Origin: Pirellulales bacterium
Lineage (GTDB): Bacteria > Planctomycetota > Planctomycetia > Pirellulales > JANQPP01
Direction: 5' to 3'
NCBI GenBank assembly: GCA_028289405.1
Contig: JANQPP010000118.1
Coordinates: 1-41,501 of the forward strand
DNA length: 41,501 nt
Shown here: positions 8,688 through 16,473 of the stretch, in pieces
How positions within the stretch are numbered: the stretch's first letter is position 1
Layout of the letters: every line of letters begins with the position of its first letter
Translations under genes and position numbers: made by a program
Notes under the pieces: generated by a model
The model's database searches: none
What the model was told of the DNA's origin: nothing
Seen by the model: the letters and a program-made list of their open reading frames with translations, nothing else

Positions 8688-9650
8688 ATGCTTAGCCGAG
8701 TCGCCGACGCGATCTATTGGATGAGCCGTTACGTTGAACGGGCTGAGAACCTAGCCCGGTTTATCGACGTTACGCATAACATGACGCCGGACTTGCCGCC
8801 GGGCGCGTCCGAACCATGGGGAGCGCTGATTTCCGCCTCTGGTGACCAAACTTTTTTTGAAGAGAAATACGGCGAGCCAACGCGTGAGAATGTCATGCAT
8901 TTCCTCACGTTCGACGCCGACTACCCCAATTCGATTCTCTCCTGCGTAACAGCCGCGCGGGAAAATGCCCGCTGTGTGCGCGAAGTGATTAGCTCGGAGA
9001 TGTGGGAAAGCTTGAACCAGTTTTATCTCAGCTTGAGGGACGCGGCGGGTTCAGGACCCCTCGAATCTCCGAATGAATTCTTTCAGCACGTCAAGGATTC
9101 CAGCCATCTCTTTGTCGGTATCAGCCTGACCACATTTTCTCAAGGCGAGGCGTGGCATTTCGCCCGGCTCGGCCGCGTGCTGGAACGGGCCGACAAGATT
9201 TCCCGCATCCTAGATGTGAAGTATTTTATTCTCCTGCCGAACATTCAGGACGTGGGCACGCCTGTCGATGACCTGCAATGGTCGGCGGTACTCCGCAGCG
9301 TGAGCGGCTTTGAAATGTACCGCAAGCGGCATCACGGGATCACGCCCAAGCGGGTCGTCGGCTTCCTCGTCTTGGACCGCCTATTCCCCCATGCGATCAT
9401 GCACTGCATCGACGTCGCGAACCGGTCGCTGCACGCTATTTCAGGATCACCGGAAGGCACTTTTTGGAACATCGCCGAAAAACGGCTAGGGAAACTCCGG
9501 AGTGAGCTGGCCTATCTCACCGTGGATGAGATCATCCATACCGGCTTGCATGAATTTCTCGATTCGTTCCAAACCAAGCTGAACGAAGCGGGCGACGGGA
9601 TTTACCAAACCTTCATCGCCATGGAGCCGGAAGCCCACGCGCTGGAATAA
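8688..9650 (+). CDS. alpha-E domain-containing protein (DUF403)
   Basis: This 320-residue, almost entirely helical protein begins LSRVADAIYWMSRYVERAENLARF, the hallmark opening helix of the alpha-E (DUF403) family. A second FARLGRVLERADKISR helix lies near residue 160. The family is consistently encoded with circularly permuted ATP-grasp enzymes and transglutaminases and is assumed to be a structural or substrate-binding partner; no activity has been assigned. It starts 6 bases after the ATP-grasp gene, with GAGG in good position before ATG 8688. It corresponds to the C-terminal half of the fusion protein at 3477 but is shorter, lacking the polar insertion there. It ends 10 bases from the convergent sulfatase gene. 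Confidence 0.93.
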   Translation: MLSRVADAIYWMSRYVERAENLARFIDVTHNMTPDLPPGASEPWGALISASGDQTFFEEKYGEPTRENVMHFLTFDADYPNSILSCVTAARENARCVREVISSEMWESLNQFYLSLRDAAGSGPLESPNEFFQHVKDSSHLFVGISLTTFSQGEAWHFARLGRVLERADKISRILDVKYFILLPNIQDVGTPVDDLQWSAVLRSVSGFEMYRKRHHGITPKRVVGFLVLDRLFPHAIMHCIDVANRSLHAISGSPEGTFWNIAEKRLGKLRSELAYLTVDEIIHTGLHEFLDSFQTKLNEAGDGIYQTFIAMEPEAHALE

Positions 9651-9660
9651 TCGGCGATCT

Positions 9661-11265
9661 TCAATTCAGCCTCGTTGATCCTCGCATCTCTGCTTGCCAA
9701 GCCTCAGGCATCACGCCAACGTCGCTGTCGTCTTGATAGTATTCGCGGAGCTGTTCAAGTTCCCGTTTAAGCTCCGCGATTTTTCCGGCGTGGTCGGGAT
9801 TGTGGTACTCGTTTGCCAACTCGTCAGGATCATTTTCCAGATCGTAAAATTCCCATTCGTCGAACTGGTAGAACCGCATCAGCTTGTGCGTCGCGGTGCG
9901 AATGCCGTAGTGGCGGGGCACCATGTGGACACTGGGGTACTCGTAGTAGTGGTAGTAAATGCTCTCACGCCAGTCGGCGGGTTTCTCCCCCTTGAGCAAA
10001 GGCACGAGTGATTTGCCCTGCATGTCCGAGGGGATCGGCGCGCCAGCCATGTCGAGAAATGTCTCCGCGTAATCAAGATTCTGAACCATGTGGGTGCTAT
10101 TTCGTGAACCAGGCTCCACGGTGCCGGGCCATTTCACGATGAACGGCATCTTAAGCGACTCTTCGTACATCCAGCGCTTGTCGTACCATCCGTGGTCGCC
10201 GATGTAGAAGCCTTGGTCGGAAGAGTAGATCACGACCGTGTTCTCATCAATGTCGAGATCTTCTAGCGTCTCCATGAGCCGGCCCACGCTCTCGTCGACG
10301 CCCTTCACGCATCGCAGGTAATTCTTGGCGTAGCGTTGATACTTCCAGCGGACAAGTTCATCGGCCTGGGGATTGGCCCGGTGGAACGCCTCATCCTTCG
10401 GGCCATATGCGTCATGCCACGCCTTTAGCTGGCCGGGCGACATCCGCTGCATGTTGTGCCAAGCTGACTTGTCGTAGCGCCCCCGGATGGCGTTGCCTTC
10501 AAAACCCGGATGCAAATCGACGAACAGGTCAAACGTCAAATGCATGTGCCGGTCGATTTCCAACTCCTGAAAGCGGGCGGGCGGCGCGTTGTCGTGCCAT
10601 TTGTCGAACAGCGTATTGGGCTGCGGAATGTCGATGTCATCGTAGAGGTTTAGGTGCCGCTCCGCCGGCATCCAATTTCGGTGCGGCGCCTTGTGCTGCA
10701 CCATCAGCATGAACGGCTTGTCGTCATCCCGGCCATGCTTGAGCCATTCCACGGCCAGATCAGTCACGATATCCGTGCAATGGCCTTCAATCCGTTCACG
10801 CCCTTTCGGCGTGATCAGGTCCGGGTTGTAGTACAGCCCTTGGCCGGGCAGTACCGCCCAGTCATCGAATCCCTGCGGCTCTCCTTTCAGGTGCGATTTG
10901 CCAAAGATCGCCGTCGTGTAGCCCACTTTTTGCAACAGCTTGGGAAAGATCTGCTGGTTCCAGTCGAAGCTGTTGCCATTGTTCATGAACCCATTTTTGT
11001 GGCTGTGCTTTCCGGACAAGATCACGGCGCGGCTGGGGCCGCAGATGGAGTTCGTGCAGAAACTTTGTTCGAACAGCACGCCCTGCGCGGCGAGCCGGTC
11101 GATATTCGGCGTTGGGTCGACCGACTTGAGCCAGCCGTTGTAAGCACCAATCGCATGCGGGGCATGGTCGTCGCTGAAGATAAACAGGATGTTTGGCCTC
11201 TCGGCCGCGAATGAAACCGTGGAGAAAAAAAGGAACGGGATCAGGGAGCAGCAGCTCAATTTCAT
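9661..11265 (-). CDS. exported sulfatase (formylglycine-dependent, type I)
   Basis: This 534-residue protein has a signal peptide (charged start, hydrophobic residues 4-20, cleavage near AERPN), so it acts in the periplasm or at the cell surface. It belongs to the alkaline phosphatase/sulfatase superfamily. FSDDH (about residues 30-34) supplies metal-binding aspartates, and C75-G-P-S-R79 is the sulfatase signature in which the cysteine is converted to formylglycine. GKSHL and SSDQGFYIGDHG carry further active-site residues. It would hydrolyse sulfate esters, probably on a sulfated polysaccharide; the substrate cannot be read from sequence. ATG 11265 is chosen over the in-frame codon at 11304 because it places the signal peptide at the N-terminus. 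No maturase gene (FGE or anSME) is in the window. It converges on the alpha-E gene. Confidence 0.93.
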   Translation of the reverse strand: MKLSCCSLIPFLFFSTVSFAAERPNILFIFSDDHAPHAIGAYNGWLKSVDPTPNIDRLAAQGVLFEQSFCTNSICGPSRAVILSGKHSHKNGFMNNGNSFDWNQQIFPKLLQKVGYTTAIFGKSHLKGEPQGFDDWAVLPGQGLYYNPDLITPKGRERIEGHCTDIVTDLAVEWLKHGRDDDKPFMLMVQHKAPHRNWMPAERHLNLYDDIDIPQPNTLFDKWHDNAPPARFQELEIDRHMHLTFDLFVDLHPGFEGNAIRGRYDKSAWHNMQRMSPGQLKAWHDAYGPKDEAFHRANPQADELVRWKYQRYAKNYLRCVKGVDESVGRLMETLEDLDIDENTVVIYSSDQGFYIGDHGWYDKRWMYEESLKMPFIVKWPGTVEPGSRNSTHMVQNLDYAETFLDMAGAPIPSDMQGKSLVPLLKGEKPADWRESIYYHYYEYPSVHMVPRHYGIRTATHKLMRFYQFDEWEFYDLENDPDELANEYHNPDHAGKIAELKRELEQLREYYQDDSDVGVMPEAWQAEMRGSTRLN

Positions 11266-11939
11266 GGATGTTGTCCGAGGGTCTGGAATACTCAACGCGT
11301 GCAAATCGGCGAGAGGTCAAAACCGAAGTTTTTTCCTGGCAGGCGTCAATTGGCGAACGACTGTTCGTGGAATCGTGACGGAACTTCCTTATTCGCCGTC
11401 CCAGTGTAACAACACGGCCACACGAATCCTACCAATTTCCATTTGGACTTTTCCCAGGATACGCACACGATCGATCTGCCGGCCACGGTGTTGGCTTTGC
11501 AGCCCGCGGAACTACTCAACTGACTCCTGCATCACAGGGAATGATGACCAAAATGGCGACGTAAATCGTGTTTTTGCGAGCCGTGAGCAGCTTTGCGGCG
11601 CCAATGTTAGCCAACACTAGGGGGAGGTTGGGATATTTGTCGGCCTGCCGATTCCGTTAGTCGGCTTCACGATTGCTGCAATACTCGGCAGCAAAGGCCT
11701 CGATCCGATCCTGTAATTCTTGTACCGATGCCATCCTTGGCTCCTCCAGCCGCCTAGCTTCACACCAACTCGCCCTCCCGCTCGTAAAATCGCCCACACA
11801 ACCCACTCCTGAACGTACCGCCGCGCAAAGTCCAGGCTGCTAGGGGCGGAGGATCGGACTTGACGCATGCCTTTCCAGGTTGATATGACCCTCTGCCCTT
11901 TGGTGGATGGAGGCTTTCTGGGCGGAGGACCGGAACGGC
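11266..11939. other. gene-poor divergent region of about 670 bases
   Basis: This stretch separates the divergent sulfatase and outer-membrane protein genes and must hold both promoters, but no convincing -35/-10 pair stands out. A minus-strand open frame at 11617-11868 (83 codons) and a 25-codon minus-strand frame at 11657-11734, beginning MASVQELQDRIEAF, are present. Neither has a recognisable family. The second has GGAG before its ATG and might be a small protein or a decayed gene. No hairpin with a U-run was seen. Confidence 0.5.
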
Positions 11940-13115
11940 GTGATACGAACGGCGGCGAAAATTTCGACGATTTCCCGTATGCTGTGCGTCACGGTCGTGC
12001 TGTTTTCCGCCGCGCCGATGTTTGGGCAGCGGGTTCGCTTCCCTTCCTCGCTGGGAACGAGTGACCCCTACTTGGGGGCACCCGCCACGAATCCGGGTTA
12101 TTCACAACCGCGCGCCGTACTGGACGGGTCAATTTATCCTCCGGGCGTGGAATGGGATCCTTATGGCGATCCGTTCAATCCGGGTGGAGTGACGGTACCG
12201 CCGGCCACGACGGCTCCCGCCCCGCTGGATCCGAACTACTATCCTCCCGGCACCACTGGATACACCTATGGGACGCCCTATCCGGGGCCCGCGTACGGGC
12301 CTGGTGCCGATGCGGGACTACCCAGCCAACGCTTCTTTCGTGATATCAACTTCCGATACACCTGGCTGGCGGGGAATGGTGGCTCGGAATTCGACAACAA
12401 CGATCTGGAAATCTTCGGCAGCTTCGCGTTTCCATTTTGGTACAACCAGGAACCTCTCCTGCTGACGCCGGGGTTCGCCGTCCACTACTGGGAAGGACCT
12501 CAGGGCGACAATACCCTCGCGACCCCCGATCTACCGCCACGGGTATTCGACGCCTATTTGGACACGGGATGGCAGCCGCGTTTAACCGAGCGCCTCTCCA
12601 TGGATCTCGGCGTGCTGGTTGGTGTCTTCAGTGACTTTCAAGAGGTGAATACCGATAGCATCCGGATTCGCGGGCGCGGTTTGGTCCTATACTCTTTCAC
12701 GCCCAGCGTGCAAGCGGTGGCGGGCGTGGTCTATATCGACCGCAACAACATCAAACTGTTGCCGGCGGGCGGCATCATCTGGACGCCGAATCATGATGTC
12801 CGCTACGAGATCTTTTTTCCGAGTCCCAAACTGGCTCACCGTTTCACAACCATCGGTAATACCGAGTGGTGGTGGTACGTGGCGGGAGAATACGGTGGCG
12901 GTGCCTGGACGATCGAACGCGCAAATGGCGCGGCCGATAACGTCGACTATAGCGATTTGCGGCTGATCTTGGGCCTAGAATGGCAGGGCATTCGCCGCCT
13001 GACGGGCTTTTTTGAAGTCGGCTACGTGTTTGCCCGAAAAGTAGACTATGTAAGTGGCACACCCGACTTCAAACCGAATGACACCGTCATGCTTCGCGCG
13101 GGATTGAGCTATTGA
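11940..13115 (+). CDS. probable beta-barrel outer-membrane protein, first of a tandem pair
   Basis: This protein of about 391 residues has an N-terminal signal peptide ending near FGQ. A proline-, glycine- and tyrosine-rich linker (residues 45-115) follows, then a region of alternating hydrophobic strands ending in a C-terminal tyrosine (GLSY). That layout is typical of an outer-membrane beta-barrel. I cannot name the family with certainty; DUF6268 of planctomycetes is one possibility. It shares VVY(I/L)DRN, LPA(A/G)G, FP.P..AHR, AGE(Y/F)GGG.W.IERA.G and EVGYVF with the next gene, so the two are paralogues. GTG 11940 is preferred because it has GGAGG upstream and gives the signal peptide basic residues. 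ATG 11907 and ATG 11979 are in-frame alternatives. Confidence 0.8.
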   Translation: MIRTAAKISTISRMLCVTVVLFSAAPMFGQRVRFPSSLGTSDPYLGAPATNPGYSQPRAVLDGSIYPPGVEWDPYGDPFNPGGVTVPPATTAPAPLDPNYYPPGTTGYTYGTPYPGPAYGPGADAGLPSQRFFRDINFRYTWLAGNGGSEFDNNDLEIFGSFAFPFWYNQEPLLLTPGFAVHYWEGPQGDNTLATPDLPPRVFDAYLDTGWQPRLTERLSMDLGVLVGVFSDFQEVNTDSIRIRGRGLVLYSFTPSVQAVAGVVYIDRNNIKLLPAGGIIWTPNHDVRYEIFFPSPKLAHRFTTIGNTEWWWYVAGEYGGGAWTIERANGAADNVDYSDLRLILGLEWQGIRRLTGFFEVGYVFARKVDYVSGTPDFKPNDTVMLRAGLSY

Positions 13116-14188
13116 ACTCCTTTTTCTTGAATCCACGTCGGGTTTGCTGGCAATTTGCCGTCGTATTGGCTGCGGCAATGATCTTCAGTCCTTTCGCGTT
13201 GGCGCAAAATTATGGGTCATCCGCCCCAGCGGGCGGAAGCTCATTCCAAGCCGATTTGCCGAGGTCTCTACCCACTGCTAGCCAGGCTCCTGGATATACG
13301 CCAAACTTCCCGGCCCAGCCGGTGAGTCTGGTTCAGCCATCGGAGCCGGAGCTTGCCGAGCCGTTCTTGACCGAGCAACCGGTCCAGCCCATGGCAGCAC
13401 GTCCTCCCCGAGGCACTCGCCCTGGCGTGTTCCAATCCGTGAATCTCAATGTGACTCGGCTACCGGTACTGGATGATCAGCCCGGCATCACGGAGTTGAC
13501 CCTGGCCACCACTTTGGGATTTCCGTTCCCCTCTCGGGAATCGCCGCTGTTGATCACACCTGGCATCGGTACGCACTTCCTTTCCGGCGCCACGACGCCA
13601 GATCTGCCAGAACAACTCTATTCTACGTATTTGCAATTCCGTTGGCTGAAGAGATTCAATGAACGTTGGGGGCTCGACTTGGCCGTGTCCCCCGGCTGGT
13701 ATAGCGACTGGCAAACCAGCGACGATGAAGCGCTGCGGATCACCGGCCGGGCCATCGCCAGTTACACCTGGTCGCCGGCGCTGCGGTTGTTATTCGGTGT
13801 GGTCTATCTGGACCGTAACGATGTCTCTGTCCTACCTGCTGCGGGTCTGATGTGGAATCCCTCCGAGGATCACAAGCTGGAGTTGCTGTTTCCTCGACCA
13901 CGCTACGCACATCGCATCGCGCATTCCGCTGATGTAGACCATTGGCTCTATCTGGCCGGTGAGTTTGGCGGCGGCACCTGGGCCATCGAGCGGGCAGACG
14001 GCACGCCGGACACCCTCAACATGCGTGATTTTCGCTTGATCGGCGGCTACGAACGCCAGGACTGGTGTGGAATCACCAGCCGGCTAGAAGTCGGTTACGT
14101 TTTTGGCCGCGAGTTCGAGTTCGACAGCGATGGGGCCACCATCGAGCCGGACGGGACAATTCTGCTGCGCGCCACGGCTCGATATTGA
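13112..14188 (+). CDS. probable beta-barrel outer-membrane protein, second of a tandem pair
   Basis: This 358-residue protein has a clear signal peptide: basic NPRRVC, hydrophobic core, cleavage after FALA. A proline-rich linker to about residue 100 is followed by a strand-rich domain ending in ATARY, with an aromatic last residue as in beta-barrel proteins. It aligns by eye with the preceding gene over the whole C-terminal domain (VVYLDRND, LPAAG, FPRPRYAHR, AGEFGGGTWAIERADG, EVGYVFGREFEF). No ATG gives a complete signal peptide. TTG 13112 overlaps the upstream stop as TTGA and is the natural coupled start. The pair probably arose by tandem duplication and is co-expressed. The function is unknown. 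Confidence 0.8.
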   Translation: MNSFFLNPRRVCWQFAVVLAAAMIFSPFALAQNYGSSAPAGGSSFQADLPRSLPTASQAPGYTPNFPAQPVSLVQPSEPELAEPFLTEQPVQPMAARPPRGTRPGVFQSVNLNVTRLPVLDDQPGITELTLATTLGFPFPSRESPLLITPGIGTHFLSGATTPDLPEQLYSTYLQFRWLKRFNERWGLDLAVSPGWYSDWQTSDDEALRITGRAIASYTWSPALRLLFGVVYLDRNDVSVLPAAGLMWNPSEDHKLELLFPRPRYAHRIAHSADVDHWLYLAGEFGGGTWAIERADGTPDTLNMRDFRLIGGYERQDWCGITSRLEVGYVFGREFEFDSDGATIEPDGTILLRATARY

Positions 14189-14348
14189 TCCTCGCGCCGT
14201 CCGCCGTACTTCGCGCGATGGACAGGGATCTCCTCTCGACTACGATACTTCTGTGAGGCCGGCTGCATGGGCGATCTTCCGCCATGCCGGTTTGCCGCGG
14301 TCAGCCATCTTCTCTTCGTAAGTCGATTAGAATTTTTAGGACGTTCGC

Positions 14349-14972
14349 ATGCGGTTGGGCATCTACGGCGGCAGTTTTGATCCGGTCCATTTGGGCCATT
14401 TGGTGCTCGCCGAAACCTGCCGCGAGGTTCGCCAGCTCGACCGGGTATGGTTTCTGCCCGCGGCGTCCCCTCCACACAAGACGGGCCGAGCGTTGACGCC
14501 GGCGGAACAGCGGCTGGAAATGCTGGAACTCGCCATTGGAGGCCACTCGGCGTTCGAGATTTGTCGCCGTGAGATCGACCGAGGCGGCGTCAGCTACACC
14601 GTGGAAACACTTGCCGAACTAGCTAGGGACCGGTCTTCGGAAGACGAGCTATTTTTGCTTCTCGGCACGGATATGGCCCGCGACTTGCCGAACTGGAAGG
14701 ATCCCGTCCAGATACTGGAGTTGGCCTCTCCCATCGTCGCCAGTCGTCCGCCCGATGCCGATATCGCATGGGACGCGTGGAGCCATTTGCTGAGCACGGA
14801 TTGCCTAAACAGCGCGCGCGGCATGGCGGTGCGGATGCCATTATTGGAGATCAGCAGCCAGGACTTGCGACAACGAGTCGCCGAAGGACGTTCGATCCGC
14901 TATCTGACTCCAAGGGCAGTGGAAAAGTACATTCAGGCGGTGGGACTCTACCTAAAGACTGACGACACCTAG
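14349..14972 (+). CDS. nadD: nicotinate-nucleotide adenylyltransferase
   Basis: This 207-residue enzyme joins nicotinate mononucleotide and ATP to give deamido-NAD in the cytoplasm, the penultimate step of NAD synthesis. The N-terminus IYGGSFDPVHLGHL is the nucleotidyltransferase signature, with H14-L-G-H17 binding ATP. ASPPHKT follows at about residues 38-44, and the C-terminal ISSQDLRQRV motif (ISSTxIR type) precedes a typical YIQAVGLY tail. Length and motifs fit the family fully. AGGA lies about 10 bases before ATG 14349. It is separated by 160 bases from the outer-membrane protein pair and is not obviously coupled to it. Confidence 0.95.
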   Translation: MRLGIYGGSFDPVHLGHLVLAETCREVRQLDRVWFLPAASPPHKTGRALTPAEQRLEMLELAIGGHSAFEICRREIDRGGVSYTVETLAELARDRSSEDELFLLLGTDMARDLPNWKDPVQILELASPIVASRPPDADIAWDAWSHLLSTDCLNSARGMAVRMPLLEISSQDLRQRVAEGRSIRYLTPRAVEKYIQAVGLYLKTDDT

Positions 14973-15347
14973 AAATGGCTCTAGCCGATCATGGCTGGTC
15001 GATAACGGGGTACTTGAAGTGCCTCCTGCCCAAACCGAGTCGCTGCCGCGTTCAGGCCGACACGCCCATTTTTCTTGTCATTCGATGGCATAGATTTTGC
15101 TTAGCTTCATTACCAGGAAGCCGATTTGGTGTTTCCTTCCACTTGAGGCAATGAGCGGGCTCTGGGCCCACCAGCGATGGAGGTGGAGAAGAAGCGATCA
15201 GACCTCACTTTCGGCCTATGGTTATTCCGGCGGAAAATGAAAAAGATTTTTCGGTTCGGCAGAGTGGTTGATTTGCACTGCCTTGAGCACTAGAATGTCG
15301 CAAATTGAAATAAGTGAGAAAAACAAGCAATAGAGGGTTTCTTCTCA
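14973..15347 (+). other. intergenic region between nadD and the PEP-CTERM gene
   Basis: No gene is visible in these 375 bases. The last 80 bases carry the promoter and Shine-Dalgarno (GAGGG near 15332) of the next gene. The run of adenines and thymines at about 15236-15252 upstream of the -35 box could act as an UP-like element. I see nothing else. Confidence 0.5.
15268..15296 (+). promoter_or_regulatory. sigma70-like promoter of the PEP-CTERM gene
   Basis: TTGATT at 15268-15273 and TAGAAT at 15291-15296 are separated by exactly 17 bases. An AT-rich stretch lies just upstream, and the start codon is about 50 bases downstream. This is the best-formed promoter I found in the window. It overlaps a segment with chance similarity to the 5' half of a leucine tRNA. 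Confidence 0.5.
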
Positions 15348-16010
15348 ATGAGCTATCTCAAAAGAACCTTATGCATCACGATTTGCTCATGCGGCGTCTT
15401 GATTCCGTCTGCCCGTTCTTCGGCAGGGCTGATGTACTTCGACGATCGAGCCGAATTCGAAACCGCTGTGGGGCAAATCCTTGCCGGCTTCGAAAGCTTC
15501 GAGGATTCCTTCGCGGAAGCGCCGAGCGTCAATTTTCCCGTACTAGATACGGTGCAATTCACGCTGAGTGAAATCGGCGGAATTAATAAGATTTACTCTC
15601 TCGACGGAGCGTCGGGGAGCAATTCGGACGGTGGGAAAGTGGCGCGATTCGTCGACAACGGAGATAGCGTGGCCGTATTCGATTTCACGGCACCCATTAG
15701 CGCATTTGGCCTGGACCTGACAACGCCATTCCAATCCGTTTCGCGGACCGTTTCGGTTGGCGGCGATGTTGCCACCAGTTTCGACTTGCCCGCCAAAACC
15801 TCCACCTTCTTCGGCGTGATTAACGATTCGGACGTTTTCCAACGCATTACCTTCGACTTGCTCGGCACGGCATCGGTCGATTTCGATTCGGTGACGTACG
15901 GTCGGACGATTTCCAGTGGTGATATTGTTCCCGAACCGTCCGCCGCGATTGCCTGGAGCCTGATTGGTTTCACGGTGGGTGGATTTGCTTGGCTGCGTCG
16001 TCGCAAGTAG
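15348..16010 (+). CDS. PEP-CTERM sorting domain protein
   Basis: This 220-residue exported protein has a signal peptide (basic start, hydrophobic residues 8-22, cleavage near SSAGL). A beta-rich mature domain follows, with FDFTAPISAFGLDL typical of small extracellular planctomycete proteins. Residues 194-220 form a PEP-CTERM signal: VPEPSA, a transmembrane helix and the basic tail WLRRRK. In the known model, exosortase cleaves such signals and the protein goes to the outer surface or matrix; no exosortase gene is in the window. The central domain has no assigned activity. It appears to be a single-gene unit with its own promoter and a terminator just after the stop. Confidence 0.88.
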   Translation: MSYLKRTLCITICSCGVLIPSARSSAGLMYFDDRAEFETAVGQILAGFESFEDSFAEAPSVNFPVLDTVQFTLSEIGGINKIYSLDGASGSNSDGGKVARFVDNGDSVAVFDFTAPISAFGLDLTTPFQSVSRTVSVGGDVATSFDLPAKTSTFFGVINDSDVFQRITFDLLGTASVDFDSVTYGRTISSGDIVPEPSAAIAWSLIGFTVGGFAWLRRRK

Positions 16011-16036
16011 TACGAAAACATCACGAGATATTTTTC

Positions 16037-16069
16037 AAACCGTTGGCCTTTCAGGTGGACGGTTTTTTT
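16037..16069 (+). terminator. intrinsic terminator after the PEP-CTERM gene
   Basis: AAACCGT at 16037-16043 pairs perfectly with ACGGTTT at 16059-16065. The intervening bases can form a small inner hairpin (CCT/AGG). The stem runs directly into seven thymines at 16063-16069, 27 bases after the stop codon. Confidence 0.7.
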
Positions 16070-16473
16070 ACGCGCCGTACGAAGCCCGCCGTCGTGCTGG
16101 CCTAATCAGGCGCCTCGGTTTCCTATTCGATTGTCGCTGGGGCCCAGGATTCTCTTTCCTCTCCCGCTTTTATTATCCTTTTTCTCCGGCGGCATGTGGC
16201 TGGCGGGGACTGGCTTGCGCGCGACCAAGTTGACTGCCTATGCGCAGAGGGAAACTCCGGTACGGTACAGCGAAATGCCCAATCGATATCGCGATGGACG
16301 TCGTAATACTGAGCCGAGCGGCTTGCCCGCGGTTGGGCCGGAAATCAATGCACCACCAGTTCGACATCTTCGTTTCCGCAAATCGGACGTGAATCTTTGC
16401 GTGGCGACGTTTATCCTATGGGAGGGCTGTCCTAGTCCCACTTACCCTCCTGAAAACGGTCGGAACCACGGCC
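16070..16473. other. 404-base region without a convincing gene
   Basis: A plus-strand open frame starting near 16131 runs into the next gene in another frame and has no family resemblance, so it is not called. The region must contain the promoter of the PSCyt1/DUF1549/DUF1553 operon, but no clear box pair was seen. Confidence 0.5.

Noticed and set aside
15258..15306. Resemblance to the 5' half of a leucine tRNA (GGCAGAGTGG and GCACTGCCTTGAG)
   Set aside because: The anticodon stem has no pairing 3' strand and there is no variable arm, T arm or acceptor stem; the stretch is better explained as a promoter.
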